NCBI RefSeq assembly: GCF_008693005.1
Contig: NZ_VXKE01000014.1
Location: 1 to 64,000, forward strand
Direction of reading: 5' to 3'
Source: Helicobacter canis
Lineage (GTDB): Bacteria > Campylobacterota > Campylobacteria > Campylobacterales > Helicobacteraceae
DNA length: 64,000 bases
The position numbers were made by a program, and so were the translations under genes. The notes beneath the pieces are model-generated. The model was not told where the DNA came from. It was given only the letters and a program-made list of their open reading frames with translations, and ran no database searches. Shown one piece after another: positions 8,089 to 18,074 of the stretch. Every line of letters begins with the position of its first letter. Within the stretch, counting starts at the first letter, position 1.

Positions 8089-9753
8089 ATGCAGCTTTAC
8101 TATCCGCTAGCTAGCCAGCCTGCTGGTATTATGGGGCTTAGTTTTAGCACGCTTTGTGAAGATGATGTGCAATGCGTGCTCGCTATGCGCAATGATAAGC
8201 GCGTGGCAAGCTTTATGTATGCGCAATCTATTAGCCTAGAAGCGCATAGGGAGTTTATCGACTCGCTTAAGGACAATCCACGCTCGAAATATTGGCTCTT
8301 TAAGTGCGGGAGTGTGGTGCTAGGTGTGGGCTCTTTAAGCAAGATTTCTTTGCACAATGCCCACGCGTATATTGGGATTTATACAAATCCATTTTTGAGC
8401 AAGCAGCAGCGGCGCGCTCTGTGTGAGGATAGCGCATTTGGCAGCGTGGGGGAGATGGTGCTAGCAGCCCTAGAGCAAGCAGGCAGGGAGCTAGGGCTAC
8501 ACGCACTCTATCTTGAAGTGCTAGAATCTAACGCGCACGCTAGGGCATTTTATGAGCGTAGAGGCTTTGCCTTACAAGGGAGGCTGCGTGAGTTTATCCG
8601 CGCAAAAGATACGCCCATAAGCTCCAATACAAATGAGCTTACACAAAACTTTGCCGATGTGTGTGTATATGGCAAAGTGCTAGAATCTAAGAGCGGTGAT
8701 GAGCAAGCAAAGAATAAAGCATTTCCCCCCAAGCAAAAGGCAGCTCCCTTGCTTGTCGCAGAAATTTCAGCCAATCACAACCAAAGCCTGCGCCTAGCTA
8801 AGCACACCATAAAAGCCGCTAAAATCGCAGGCGCGGATTTTGTCAAGCTGCAAACCTACACGCCAGAGTGCTTAAGCATTGATAGCACTAAAACACATTT
8901 CCGCATAGATTCTGGCACGCTTTGGGACGGGGAGAGTCTCTATAATTTGTATCAAAAGGCTTATACGCCTTTTGCGTGGCATAAGGAGCTTTTTGACTAT
9001 GCTAGGGGGCTTGGTGTGGGGATTTTTAGCTCGCCATTTTCTGCCAAGGCTTTAGAGCTGCTAGAGAGCCTAGAGTGCCCAATGTATAAAATCGCAAGCT
9101 TTGAGATCACAGATATACCCTTTATCAAGCTAGTTGCTAGCACCAAAAAGCCCATTATCATCTCCACAGGCATTGCCACACACCAAGAGATCCTAGAAGC
9201 CTTGCAGGCGTGCTATGATGCGGGCAATGATGACATTACACTTTTGCTTTGCACAAGCTCTTATCCAGCTCCGCTAGAATCTGCCCAAATCGCCTCTATG
9301 CCAACGCTTGCTCGCTATGGGGTGAAATATGGGCTAAGCGATCACACGCAAGGCGATTTATGCGCGCTTTTGGCTTGCGCTTTGGGGGCAAGTATGATAG
9401 AAAAGCACTTTATTATTAGGCGGTCTTTGGGGGGTGTTGATGCGGAGTTTAGTATGGAGGCTAGGGAGTTTCAAGCTCTAGCACGCAAGCTAAAATCCGC
9501 ACACCTAGCACTTGGCAGCCAAGATTTAGATAGCAAGCTAGAATCTAATGCCAGCTCCACCGCGCGCGCCTTTGCCCGCTCGCTTTTTGTGTGTGAAGAT
9601 GTAAAAAAGGGGCAGATTCTAACGCCTAGCAATATCCGCTCTATACGCCCAAGCGGCGGACTCTCGCCAAAATTTCTCCCCGAAGTTTTGGGTAAAAGGG
9701 CGAGCAGAGATTTGGAGAAAGGCTCGCCGCTTAGCTGGCAGGACTTTAGCTAG
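8089..9753 (+). CDS. pseH/pseI: Fused PseH (GNAT acetyltransferase) - PseI (pseudaminic acid synthase)
   Basis: A 554-residue fusion of two steps of pseudaminic acid synthesis, the sugar on flagellins of Helicobacter and Campylobacter. Residues about 15-190 form a GNAT domain like PseH (RNDKRVASFM, then VLESNAHARAFYERRGF), which acetylates the 4-amino group of UDP-4-amino-AltNAc. After a low-complexity linker, residues about 220-490 form a NeuB/PseI aldolase-type domain (AEISANHNQSL, KLQTY, EKHF) that condenses the sugar with phosphoenolpyruvate. A C-terminal SAF domain (about 495-554) closes it. In H. pylori and C. jejuni these are separate genes. NeuB (sialic or legionaminic acid) is less likely given the PseH partner. 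Confidence 0.85.
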   Translation: MQLYYPLASQPAGIMGLSFSTLCEDDVQCVLAMRNDKRVASFMYAQSISLEAHREFIDSLKDNPRSKYWLFKCGSVVLGVGSLSKISLHNAHAYIGIYTNPFLSKQQRRALCEDSAFGSVGEMVLAALEQAGRELGLHALYLEVLESNAHARAFYERRGFALQGRLREFIRAKDTPISSNTNELTQNFADVCVYGKVLESKSGDEQAKNKAFPPKQKAAPLLVAEISANHNQSLRLAKHTIKAAKIAGADFVKLQTYTPECLSIDSTKTHFRIDSGTLWDGESLYNLYQKAYTPFAWHKELFDYARGLGVGIFSSPFSAKALELLESLECPMYKIASFEITDIPFIKLVASTKKPIIISTGIATHQEILEALQACYDAGNDDITLLLCTSSYPAPLESAQIASMPTLARYGVKYGLSDHTQGDLCALLACALGASMIEKHFIIRRSLGGVDAEFSMEAREFQALARKLKSAHLALGSQDLDSKLESNASSTARAFARSLFVCEDVKKGQILTPSNIRSIRPSGGLSPKFLPEVLGKRASRDLEKGSPLSWQDFS

Positions 9754-11621
9754 CGCATACGAAGTAAGTAGGATTCTAGCTCTTGTAGGACTTGCTCCCA
9801 CTGCCCATAGACATTTTGCGCAAAGACTTCCCCCCCGCAAAATCCACTAAAGCGACTTTTGCCTATCTCGCCCCATCGCCAATCATACCGCTTATAGGCT
9901 AGAGTCGCGCACGGCACACCAAGAGCTATGGCTAAGTGCGCCACCACAGAATCCACACTTACTACCAAATCCATAGCCTTAATCAAGCGCGCAGTATCAT
10001 CAAAATCGTGCAACGCATAAGTGTGCAAGATAGAATCTTGTGTGTTTGTAGCCCTTGTGCGCAAGTCTTCCAGGGAGGCTTTGGACTCTTTGATGAGTGT
10101 GTCTAGGGTGCGGGCTTCCACAATGGATTCTAGTGGTTCAGGCTGGATACAATGCAAGGAGAACTGCAAGCCTTTTTGCGCACAAGCGTGGAAGCAAGTA
10201 AGAAGCTTTTCAAGGGGGATTGACTTGTATTTGGCATAGGCGAAGTTTGGGTTTGAGTGGAAGAATATCCCTATGCGCAAGGCTTTAGCAGTGTCTTTTG
10301 GCGTAGGGCTAGCAAGGCTTCCTACAATGCTCTCTAATTTAGAGTCTTTTGCCACTTGTGTGGCAGAATCTAGCAGGGCAAGCTCATCAAGCGCACTATT
10401 GCTTGCTTGTGTGTGCGAGCTAGCAAATATATCGCTCAAATACACAGCATTATGCTGAAAATCTTCAAGCAGAGAAATCCCCAGCACATAGGGTAGGCTA
10501 GGCAAGGAGATACAATAATCAAAGTCATTAAAATCTTCTTCCACGATGGTAAATCGCTTGGCAAACAGCTTGCGCAAAGGAGCCTGCACAAAGACATACT
10601 TCTCTTTGCACTCTAGGCTATCGATAAAGCGTGCGAACATCACACTATCGCCAAAGCCTTGCTCGTGGAAGATAAGCACGCGAGCATTTTTGATACACTC
10701 TCTAATCGCCGCTGGCTCTGGCAAAATGGCAATATGCCTTGAGCTTTGGAAAAACCGCGTATTATCCATCTCCTGCTTGGCAAGCTTTAGTCGCTCTTGG
10801 TAGTAGCCAAAGCCTCTCTCAAACACCCCCACACTAAGCAGCAAATGCGCATAGTTTATGACATATTCAAACTTTGGGGCGATCATATAGCACTTTTGGT
10901 AGAGCCGCTCTGCTTCTCTACTTTTGCCCGCATAGCGCAGGGCATTAGCGAAGTTGAAGTAAAAGTCCGCGCGCGAAGCATTATAAGCGTGGTAGATCTC
11001 CTCGCTTTCACCAATTTCTTTAAGCCTTGGGGCGAAGTAGGCTTCTAAATTTTTATACAGCACTAACGCAGAATCTAAATCATCAATCATCACATAAGTA
11101 TGCGCTAGATTGAAGTGGGCTTCAAGGCTTTGGCAGGTTTTATACAGCGCGATTGCTTGGGGGTAGGCTTCTACTTTGGCATAGAGATTGGCGAGATTGT
11201 AGGCAGCTTGGGTGTCATTGGGCGAGAGCTTTAGCACTTCTTGGTAGGCGGCGATGGCACTTTGGCTCTCATCTGCTTGGCTTAGGATTCTAGCTAGGTT
11301 GAAGTATATGTCTGGGTTGGTGCTTGGGAGAAATGGCGCGAGTGTTAGGGCAGCATCTTTCAAAGAGCCAGCCTTGCGCAAAATCTCGGCTAGGTTTATG
11401 GCTATGCTCTCATCATTTGGCGCGAGCTTTTGGGCGTTTTTGAGATAGTCGATAGATCGTGTAATATCACCTAGATAATACAAACTCATCGCGCAGATAA
11501 ACCATACTTGCGCGTTGTTTGGATTCTGAGCTAGGAATTGTGTGGCTAATTGGAGACAGAGTGGGTAGTCTTGGGAGTTGTATGCGTGCAGCAAAGTAGC
11601 GGTAATCTTGGCTTGATCCAT
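9750..11621 (-). CDS. TPR protein with C-terminal glycosyltransferase domain
   Basis: About 623 residues. The N-terminal half (about 10-290) is a series of tetratricopeptide repeats (NPNNAQVWFICAMSLYYLGD and following). The C-terminal part (about 310-620) resembles TPR-linked glycosyltransferases of the GT9/GT41-like group, with FHEQGFGDSVMF and SVDSVVAHLAIALGVP. The start at 11621 is chosen because the TTG at 11675 lies inside the upstream gene. It converges with pseHI (4-base overlap). A role in glycosylating flagellin or another surface polymer is plausible from this neighbour, but unproven. Confidence 0.75.
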   Translation of the reverse strand: MDQAKITATLLHAYNSQDYPLCLQLATQFLAQNPNNAQVWFICAMSLYYLGDITRSIDYLKNAQKLAPNDESIAINLAEILRKAGSLKDAALTLAPFLPSTNPDIYFNLARILSQADESQSAIAAYQEVLKLSPNDTQAAYNLANLYAKVEAYPQAIALYKTCQSLEAHFNLAHTYVMIDDLDSALVLYKNLEAYFAPRLKEIGESEEIYHAYNASRADFYFNFANALRYAGKSREAERLYQKCYMIAPKFEYVINYAHLLLSVGVFERGFGYYQERLKLAKQEMDNTRFFQSSRHIAILPEPAAIRECIKNARVLIFHEQGFGDSVMFARFIDSLECKEKYVFVQAPLRKLFAKRFTIVEEDFNDFDYCISLPSLPYVLGISLLEDFQHNAVYLSDIFASSHTQASNSALDELALLDSATQVAKDSKLESIVGSLASPTPKDTAKALRIGIFFHSNPNFAYAKYKSIPLEKLLTCFHACAQKGLQFSLHCIQPEPLESIVEARTLDTLIKESKASLEDLRTRATNTQDSILHTYALHDFDDTARLIKAMDLVVSVDSVVAHLAIALGVPCATLAYKRYDWRWGEIGKSRFSGFCGGEVFAQNVYGQWEQVLQELESYLLRMR

Positions 11622-11646
11622 AGCTACTTCGCTGTAAAAGTGGATT

Positions 11647-11874
11647 CTAGCTTTTGTGTGTTTTGCGATACTCAAGGATCATCGCATAGACTTCATCTTT
11701 TAGGCGAAGTTTTTGCTTTTTTAGGACTTCTATTTCTGTGTTGCTAAGATGCTCTATGCCATCTTCTGCGTTTTTGATTTTTTGATCAAGATCGTTGTGC
11801 TCGTCAAAGATTTTTTCAAAGTGGGCGTTGTTCATTTTTAATGCGTGGATTTCATCGCGATATTCGTGGAACAT
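11647..11874 (-). CDS. DUF465 (YdcH-like) small coiled-coil protein
   Basis: A 75-residue protein of the DUF465/YdcH family, of unknown function. The family pattern is visible: a helical start, FDEHNDLDQKI, then EIEVLKKQKLRLKDEVYAMI. It is predicted to be a helical hairpin. The ATG at 11874 has AGGAGA just before it, so the longer frame beginning at 11913 is not needed. The TPR-glycosyltransferase gene starts 26 bases downstream. Confidence 0.75.
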   Translation of the reverse strand: MFHEYRDEIHALKMNNAHFEKIFDEHNDLDQKIKNAEDGIEHLSNTEIEVLKKQKLRLKDEVYAMILEYRKTHKS

Positions 11875-11971
11875 TTGGTCTCCTTTGGGCTGATTTGGGG
11901 GTAATTGTAGCATTTTAAGCTTAATTTCTGCTAGGATAACCGCTTGGATTCTGCGGTGTTGAAGGAGAGAG

Positions 11972-12847
11972 ATGAGAGAGCAAAAATGGCTACAAGCGTG
12001 GAGAAAAAGGCTGGGCGATCTGCTGGCAAAAATGCGTCATACTTGCGCGCTTGGGTATCGGTTTTTGACCTATCGGCAGGAGATGTTCTACTATGCTTCT
12101 TCGCTTAGTTTTTATACGATTTTCGCGCTTATCCCTATGCTGTTTATCACCTTTTCTGTTTTGCTGGCGTTTTCGCATTTTCAGGATAAAATTGTCGATG
12201 TCGAGCGGCTTATACTCTCAAATATTCTCCCTACAAATGCGGAAGTGGTGATGAACTTTATGAATACATTTTTAGAAAATGGCAATAAGATGGGCGTTGT
12301 CGGGGTGATTTCAGCTTTTATCACTTCGCTGCTGTTTTTCCGCAATTATGAGTTCATCACTTCAAAGATGTTCAACTCAAAGCCGCGCAAGTTTTTTGAC
12401 TCTTTGATGATGTATTGGACGATGATTACACTCTTCCCCCTTGCTTCTGTGGCGGTGTTTTATCTAAGCCTTAGCGCGCAGCAGTTCCTTGATACGCACT
12501 CAAAGCCGCTGATGTATTCACAGATTTTTTCTTGGTTTGCTACTTGTATGCTGTTTTTGGTGCTTTTTAGGATTTCGGCAAATAAGCCCCTGCATAAAAA
12601 GACGCTCTTTATCTCTTCGTTTATCTCTGGGAGCATTTGGTTTGCTATGAAAAATCTCTTTGTTTATTATGTAACGCTTAATACCACTTACTCCACACTC
12701 TATGGCTCGGTGTCTATCGTGCTGTTTTTGATGGTTTGGATTTATGTGTCGTGGCTGGTTATGCTCTTTGGTATGAGGGCGTGTCAGGGGATTTTGCAGT
12801 GCTTTGCTTTGGAGAAATCGCCCCCCGCCCAGAATGATATGATCTAG
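11972..12847 (+). CDS. YihY/BrkB-family inner-membrane protein
   Basis: A 291-residue multi-pass membrane protein of the BrkB/YihY family (formerly mis-called RNase BN). Characteristic features are SLSFYTIFALIPMLF near residue 43 and the C-terminal GSVSIVLFLMVWIYVSWLVMLFG. About six membrane segments can be seen. Its transport or structural role is not known. GAAGGAGAG precedes the ATG. trpF begins two bases after its stop codon, so the two genes are probably co-transcribed. Confidence 0.85.
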   Translation: MREQKWLQAWRKRLGDLLAKMRHTCALGYRFLTYRQEMFYYASSLSFYTIFALIPMLFITFSVLLAFSHFQDKIVDVERLILSNILPTNAEVVMNFMNTFLENGNKMGVVGVISAFITSLLFFRNYEFITSKMFNSKPRKFFDSLMMYWTMITLFPLASVAVFYLSLSAQQFLDTHSKPLMYSQIFSWFATCMLFLVLFRISANKPLHKKTLFISSFISGSIWFAMKNLFVYYVTLNTTYSTLYGSVSIVLFLMVWIYVSWLVMLFGMRACQGILQCFALEKSPPAQNDMI

Positions 12848-12849
12848 CT

Positions 12850-13509
12850 ATGATTAAGCTTAAGATGTGTGGGCTATGGAGGGAGGAGGATATAGCCTGT
12901 GCTAATGCGCTTGTGCCAGATTTTATCGGCTTTGTATTTGCTAAAAGCTTGCGCCAAGTCAGCGCAGAGCAAGCAAAGCATCTTAAATCACTCCTGCACC
13001 CACAAATCCAAGCAGTAGGGGTGTTTGTCGATATGCCTTTAGAGCAGATTATCAAGCTTGTAGAATCTAGCGTGATTGATGTGGTCCAGCTGCACGATAG
13101 CCACTTGTGCGAGAGTGAAGAGATTTTTGCTCAAAGAGAAGCTAGAATCCACTTTCTACAATCGCGCACAAAAGCCCCGATTTTTAAAGCCATCGCTGCC
13201 ACAAGTGCGCGCGCGATACTTCTCCAAGAGCAAAGCTGTGCGGATATGCTGCTGCTAGATAATGCCAAAGGCGGGAGTGGGGAGCAGTTTGCGTGGGAGT
13301 ATATAGAGCAAGCAAGGGCGCAGGGCTTTAGGCGAGACTTTTTCCTAGCAGGAGGGATCAATGCTAGCAATCTCCCTAAAGCCCTAAGCTTTAAGCCCTA
13401 TGGGATCGATCTCTCCAAAGGACTAGAATCTAATGGGCAAAAAGACTGCCAAAAAATGCGTGAAATTACTGCTGCGATTAAGTCTTGGGCAGGCACTCCA
13501 CGATTCTAA
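12850..13509 (+). CDS. trpF: Phosphoribosylanthranilate isomerase
   Basis: TrpF performs the Amadori rearrangement that follows TrpD. The 219 residues form a TIM barrel with the catalytic Cys in LKMCGLW (about residue 7) and phosphate-binding GGIN and GIDLSKGLE near the C-terminus. It lies on the plus strand beside trpA/trpB on the minus strand, separated from trpEGD by about 9.5 kb. No trpC (indole-glycerol phosphate synthase) occurs in the window, and TrpF is not fused to it. The unusually small spacing to the BrkB gene suggests shared transcription. Confidence 0.93.
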   Translation: MIKLKMCGLWREEDIACANALVPDFIGFVFAKSLRQVSAEQAKHLKSLLHPQIQAVGVFVDMPLEQIIKLVESSVIDVVQLHDSHLCESEEIFAQREARIHFLQSRTKAPIFKAIAATSARAILLQEQSCADMLLLDNAKGGSGEQFAWEYIEQARAQGFRRDFFLAGGINASNLPKALSFKPYGIDLSKGLESNGQKDCQKMREITAAIKSWAGTPRF

Positions 13510-13546
13510 GCATTGCTCACCCAAGACTGAATCGCTCCCTAGAATC
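13502..13546. terminator. Inverted GATTCTA/TAGAATC pair between trpF and trpA
   Basis: Seven-base arms at 13502-13508 and 13540-13546 flank the gap between the convergent trpF and trpA genes; the left arm contains the trpF stop codon. The loop is long (31 bases), so function as a terminator is uncertain. Confidence 0.3.
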
Positions 13547-13554
13547 CACTTTTG

Positions 13555-14331
13555 TCAGTCCGTGCTATCTAGCGCAGCTCGAATCTCCCTTGCATACGCA
13601 CCAAGCTTTCGCAGCCTTATTTCTTCACTCTCACTAAGTGCGCAAATGCTAACCACCGCACTGCCTATAATCACCCCATCAGCATAGCGTGCTATGTCCT
13701 TTGCTTGAGCAGGAGTAGAGATCCCAAAGCCCACTGCCACAGGGAGTTGGCTTGCTTGCCTAATGCGCGCGATAATGGACTCATTGCTTATGATATGCTC
13801 ACGCACCCCGGTAACACCCAGCGAAGAGACGCAGTAGATAAACCCTTGCGCACTTTGGGCTAGCATTTCTATGCGATCATCGCTTGTGGGGGCGATTAGG
13901 GGGATTAGATCTAGCCCTTGAGAGAAGCGCGCAAACTCATCTCTCTCTTCATAAGGCACATCGGGGATAATCACACCATCTACCCCAAGCTCCCTAGCTT
14001 TAGCGAAAAACTCCTTGCTTCCATAAGAAAACACAATATTGGCATAAGTCATAAACACAAGGGGAATGTTACTTTTAGCACGCACCTTTGCCACAAGCGC
14101 GAAGACATCTTCCACGCTGGTGCCAGAATCTAGCGCGCGTGCGGTGGCTTTTTGTATCACATCGCCCTCTGCCACAGGGTCAGAAAATGGAATACCTAGC
14201 TCAATAATATCCGCGCCATTTTCTATAAGTGTATCAATCGCCCTCTGGCTAAAATCTAGGCTAGGATCGCCACAGGTGATAAATGGGATAAATGCCTTTC
14301 TTTTGCTAAAGGCTTGTGTGATATTACTCAT
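13555..14331 (-). CDS. trpA: Tryptophan synthase alpha chain
   Basis: TrpA cleaves indole-glycerol phosphate to indole, which is channelled to TrpB. It has 258 residues and a TIM barrel with catalytic Glu and Asp in [17 protein letters not shown] (about residues 42-60) and GFGIS near the end. It overlaps trpB by 8 bases, so the two subunits are translationally coupled. It is the last gene of the long minus-strand cluster. Confidence 0.96.
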   Translation of the reverse strand: MSNITQAFSKRKAFIPFITCGDPSLDFSQRAIDTLIENGADIIELGIPFSDPVAEGDVIQKATARALDSGTSVEDVFALVAKVRAKSNIPLVFMTYANIVFSYGSKEFFAKARELGVDGVIIPDVPYEERDEFARFSQGLDLIPLIAPTSDDRIEMLAQSAQGFIYCVSSLGVTGVREHIISNESIIARIRQASQLPVAVGFGISTPAQAKDIARYADGVIIGSAVVSICALSESEEIRLRKLGAYAREIRAALDSTD

Positions 14332-15505
14332 AAATCTCCTCCCCTTTGTATCTAGCCATAGCGGCGCAGTCTTTGTCGCCTCTGCCGGAGAGTGTAAGCA
14401 GGATTAGCGAGTCTTTTTGTAAGTCTTTGGCGATTTTTTGCACATAAGCTATGGCGTGGGAGCTCTCAATTGCTGGGATAATGCCCTCCATCTTTGATAG
14501 ATACTCAAACGCCCCTACTGCTTCATCATCAGTGATTGCGACAAACTCTGCGCGCTTTATATCGTGTAAATATGCGTGCTCTGGTCCCACACCCGGGTAG
14601 TCAAGCCCAGCAGATATGCTATACACAGGTGCGATTTGTCCGCACTCATCTTGACAGAAGTAGCTCTTCATTCCGTGGAAAATCCCCACCTTGCCTGTGG
14701 TAAGTGTGGCGGCAGTTTCTTTGGTATCAACGCCCTTACCCGCTGCTTCACAGCCGATAAGCCGCACGCTAGAGTCTTGGATAAAGTGATGAAAGCTTCC
14801 TATGGCATTGCTCCCACCTCCCACGCACGCTACCACCATATCTGGCAGTCTTCCTTCTGCTTGCAAGATTTGCGCTCTAGATTCTAGGGAGATGACACTT
14901 TGAAAGTCTCGCACGATCATAGGGAAAGGGTGGGGTCCTACGGCTGACCCTAGTAGGTAGTGCGTATCTTCTATGCGCACACTCCATTCGCGCAGGGCTT
15001 GTGAGACCGCATCTTTTAGCGTGGCAGTCCCGCTTGAGACGATATGCACCTTTGCCCCAAGTAGGCGCATTCTATACACATTAAGTGCCTGCCTTTTAGC
15101 ATCTTCTTCGCCCATAAATATTTCGCACTCAAGCCCCAAAAGTGCTGCCCCTGTGGCACTTGCCACGCCGTGCTGCCCTGCGCCTGTCTCTGCGATTATG
15201 CGAGTTTTGCCCATTTTTTTAGCAAGTAGTGCTTGCCCTAGGACATTGTTGATTTTATGCGAGCCGGTGTGGTTTAGATCTTCGCGCTTTAGGTAGATTC
15301 TAGCTCCTAGATCTTGGCTCATCTTTTTGGCATAGTATAGGCGCGATGGTCGCCCTGCATAGTTATCTAGCAGCTCTTGTAGCTCTTTTTGGAAGCTAGG
15401 GTCTAGCTTATAGCGCGTGTATGCCTGCTCTAGCTCGATAATGGCATTCATAAAAATCTCTGGGACAAACTGCCCGCCGTGCTCTCCAAAATACCCACTC
15501 TTCAC
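14324..15505 (-). CDS. trpB: Tryptophan synthase beta chain
   Basis: The PLP enzyme that joins indole and serine. At 393 residues it has the normal TrpB1 length. The PLP lysine lies in HTGSHKINN (near residue 83), and the phosphate-binding GGGSNAIG is near residue 230. The start [16 protein letters not shown] is typical. It follows proA after a 128-base gap, so it may have its own promoter or be read through from the proBA cluster. Confidence 0.97.
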   Translation of the reverse strand: MKSGYFGEHGGQFVPEIFMNAIIELEQAYTRYKLDPSFQKELQELLDNYAGRPSRLYYAKKMSQDLGARIYLKREDLNHTGSHKINNVLGQALLAKKMGKTRIIAETGAGQHGVASATGAALLGLECEIFMGEEDAKRQALNVYRMRLLGAKVHIVSSGTATLKDAVSQALREWSVRIEDTHYLLGSAVGPHPFPMIVRDFQSVISLESRAQILQAEGRLPDMVVACVGGGSNAIGSFHHFIQDSSVRLIGCEAAGKGVDTKETAATLTTGKVGIFHGMKSYFCQDECGQIAPVYSISAGLDYPGVGPEHAYLHDIKRAEFVAITDDEAVGAFEYLSKMEGIIPAIESSHAIAYVQKIAKDLQKDSLILLTLSGRGDKDCAAMARYKGEEIYE

Positions 15506-15605
15506 TTTTAGTCCTTTGCACCTAGATTCTAGCTTGTAGCTTCTAAATCCCCAAAGTGTAGCGCGATTTTACAAAGAGAATCCTAAAACACCCAGCCGTG
15601 ATAAC

Positions 15606-15643
15606 TAGAATCTACTAGAGCAGATTTTGCGCGCTAGATTCTA
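15606..15643. terminator. Inverted TAGAATCTA/TAGATTCTA at the end of proA
   Basis: Nine-base perfect arms (15606-15614 and 15635-15643) surround a 20-base loop. The right-hand word supplies the proA stop codon (TAG). The structure may end or attenuate transcription between proA and trpB; this is inferred only from the fold and location. Confidence 0.4.
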
Positions 15644-16887
15644 ATGCTGCCATTGCCGTGGATAAGGTATTTTGTCGTGGTTAAATGCACTGCGCCCATA
15701 GGTCCTCTTGTATGCAGCTTTTGTGTGCTTATGCCCATCTCAGCACCTAGCCCAAGCTCGCCACCATCATTAAAACGACTAGAAGCATTCACAAACACAG
15801 CACTTGCATCAACATAGTCGCAAAACACCCTAGCAGAATCTAAGCTTTGTGTGATGATGATCTCACTATGCTTAGAGCCGTATTGATCGATATGCTCTAA
15901 GGCTTGTGCTATGGATTCTACGATCTTTAGTGCGATGATTTTGTCCCCAAACTCTACGCCAAAGTCGCTTGCACTAGCTAGGCTAAGCCCATCTCTCTCT
16001 CCAAGTAGGGCAAGCACTTCTGCTTGCGCGCGCACTTGCACGCCATTTGCTAGCAGTGTGGCTACTAAATCTGGCAAAATCTCCCCCACGCTATCGCGGT
16101 GGATTAGAATGCACTCAATAGCATTGCAAGCACTTGGGCGTGAAGCTTTGGCATTTAGGCATATATCAAGCGCGTGCTGCTTAGAAGCAGAGCTATCAAT
16201 ATATGCGTGGCACACGCCCTTATCGTGGAAGATGACAGGGATTTTGCTATGAGTGGTTACAAACTCTATGAGCCCAGCCCCACCGCGTGGGATCACCACA
16301 TCGATATATGCTCGCTGCTGCAAGATTCTAGCTAAGTCTTCTCTAGCGATAAGCCCGAGTGATTGCACGCATTCTTTAGGGAGAGAGCTAGAATCTAGCG
16401 CGCGCGTGATACAAGCAAGTAGGGCAGTGTTTGAGTGGTGGGCTTCTTTGCCCCCTTTTAGCAAGATGGCATTGCCAGATTTTATACATAAAGCTGCGGT
16501 ATCAATCGTTACATTTGGGCGAGATTCATAGATGATACACACCACCCCTAGTGGAATCCTAACTTGCGCGATTGTGATCCCACTAGGGCGCACTCCACCG
16601 CTAATCACCTCGCCTAGCACTTCTGGCTGAGATTTGATCTCTTTGACTGCTTGGATCATACTTGTAATCGCGCTATCATCAATACGCAAGCGATCAATCA
16701 TCGCCTGTGATAGTCCGTTTTCACGCGCGCTTGCAATGTCTTTGGCATTTTCTTCTTGCAAAATCGCGCGGCTAGATTCTAGCTCATTGGCTAGGCACTC
16801 TAGCGCGTGGTTGCGCATTTTCGCGCTAGTGTGAGCAAGGATCTTACTTGCTTGCTGTAATGCTTGTAGCGTGCTTGCATACTCCAT
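15634..16887 (-). CDS. proA: Gamma-glutamyl phosphate reductase
   Basis: ProA reduces gamma-glutamyl phosphate to glutamate semialdehyde, the second step of proline synthesis. The 417 residues belong to the aldehyde dehydrogenase fold; the catalytic cysteine is in ASRPSACNAIE (about residue 250), with PRGGAGLI before it and RGPMGAVHLTT near the end. AAAGGA precedes the ATG. It follows proB after 20 bases on the same strand, forming a proBA operon. Confidence 0.96.
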   Translation of the reverse strand: MEYASTLQALQQASKILAHTSAKMRNHALECLANELESSRAILQEENAKDIASARENGLSQAMIDRLRIDDSAITSMIQAVKEIKSQPEVLGEVISGGVRPSGITIAQVRIPLGVVCIIYESRPNVTIDTAALCIKSGNAILLKGGKEAHHSNTALLACITRALDSSSLPKECVQSLGLIAREDLARILQQRAYIDVVIPRGGAGLIEFVTTHSKIPVIFHDKGVCHAYIDSSASKQHALDICLNAKASRPSACNAIECILIHRDSVGEILPDLVATLLANGVQVRAQAEVLALLGERDGLSLASASDFGVEFGDKIIALKIVESIAQALEHIDQYGSKHSEIIITQSLDSARVFCDYVDASAVFVNASSRFNDGGELGLGAEMGISTQKLHTRGPMGAVHLTTTKYLIHGNGSIRI

Positions 16888-16907
16888 AAAAGTCCTTTAC
16901 TCTAAGA

Positions 16908-18074
16908 TCACTCTAAGATCGCCATATCATCGCAGTGGATTAGGCAGTCTCCATAGCTCTGCCCTAGAATCTTAGCGATGTCTTTAGAATCTCTGCCGAT
17001 GATCTGCGCGCACTCATAGCCATTATAGCGCGCCTTGCCTCTAGCGATTTCTTGGCTTTGTGGGTTATATATGCCCACCACATCGCCTGCTTCAAAGCTT
17101 CCTTGCACTTCTAGCACGCCTTTTGGCAGGAGCGATTTCCCGCCTTTTATGGCTGCTTGCGCACCAGAGTCGATGCAAAGCTTGCCTTTAGGGATTGCCA
17201 CATAGCCGATATAAAACTTACGCTTTTTGATAGCATTTGCTGGGAGGTGGAAGTAGGTGCCAACATCTTCGCCCTTGAAAAACTTAGCGATATTATCTGC
17301 ATTTGCTCCTTTGATGATAGCGACATTGCAGCCTGTTTGCATTGCCTTTTTAGCAGCTTTTAGCTTGCTTGCCATACCGCCTGTGCCTACTGCACTATTT
17401 GTATCCTGCCCCGCTAGGCTTGTGATTTGCTCGCTTATTTCTCGCACTTCGCTAATGCGCTTGGCATTTGGGTTTGTAGCTGGGTTTGCGCTATAAAGCC
17501 CATCGACATCAGAGAGTATAAGCAGTAAATCTGCATCAATCATTCCTGCTACAAGCGCGGCTAGATTGTCATTATCCCCGAAGGTTTCGATGTATTTTAG
17601 CTCATCAACTAGCACGGGGTCGTTTTCGTTAATGATAGGGATAGCCCCTAGCTCTAGCAGCCGTCTAAGCGCGGCACTTGCGTAGAGATAGCGTTTAGGG
17701 TTTGAGAGATCATCTTTAGTGAGCAGGATTTGAGCGATGTGCAAAGAGTGCTTGCTAAAGGCTTGCTCATACTGCCAAAGCAAGCGCGCCTGCCCCACTG
17801 CTGCGCAAGCTTGCTTGTCGATAATATCCTTTGGTCTTTGCGCAAAGCCTAGCAGGCTAAAGCCGCTTGCCACTGCGCCTGAAGAGACGATCACAATCTC
17901 GCTAATGTTAGCCTTTAGCGCGGCAATTTGCGCACAAAGGGCATTGATACGCTCCACTTGCACACAAGTGCCCTCACTAGAATCTAGCGACTGTGTCAAA
18001 ATCGAGCTGCCGATTTTGATCACAAGTCGCTTGCATTCTATGCTTCGCAGCTTAGAGTGCGCGGCTTTGCTCAT
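16908..18074 (-). CDS. proB: Glutamate 5-kinase
   Basis: ProB phosphorylates glutamate, the first and usually feedback-inhibited step of proline synthesis. Residues about 15-265 are an amino-acid kinase domain (VIKIGSSIL, VSSGAVASG, INENDPV, GTGGMASKLKAA), followed by a C-terminal PUA domain (about 285-365), as in E. coli ProB. The start overlaps the stop of the AsmA-like gene by 4 bases. Confidence 0.96.
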   Translation of the reverse strand: MSKAAHSKLRSIECKRLVIKIGSSILTQSLDSSEGTCVQVERINALCAQIAALKANISEIVIVSSGAVASGFSLLGFAQRPKDIIDKQACAAVGQARLLWQYEQAFSKHSLHIAQILLTKDDLSNPKRYLYASAALRRLLELGAIPIINENDPVLVDELKYIETFGDNDNLAALVAGMIDADLLLILSDVDGLYSANPATNPNAKRISEVREISEQITSLAGQDTNSAVGTGGMASKLKAAKKAMQTGCNVAIIKGANADNIAKFFKGEDVGTYFHLPANAIKKRKFYIGYVAIPKGKLCIDSGAQAAIKGGKSLLPKGVLEVQGSFEAGDVVGIYNPQSQEIARGKARYNGYECAQIIGRDSKDIAKILGQSYGDCLIHCDDMAILE

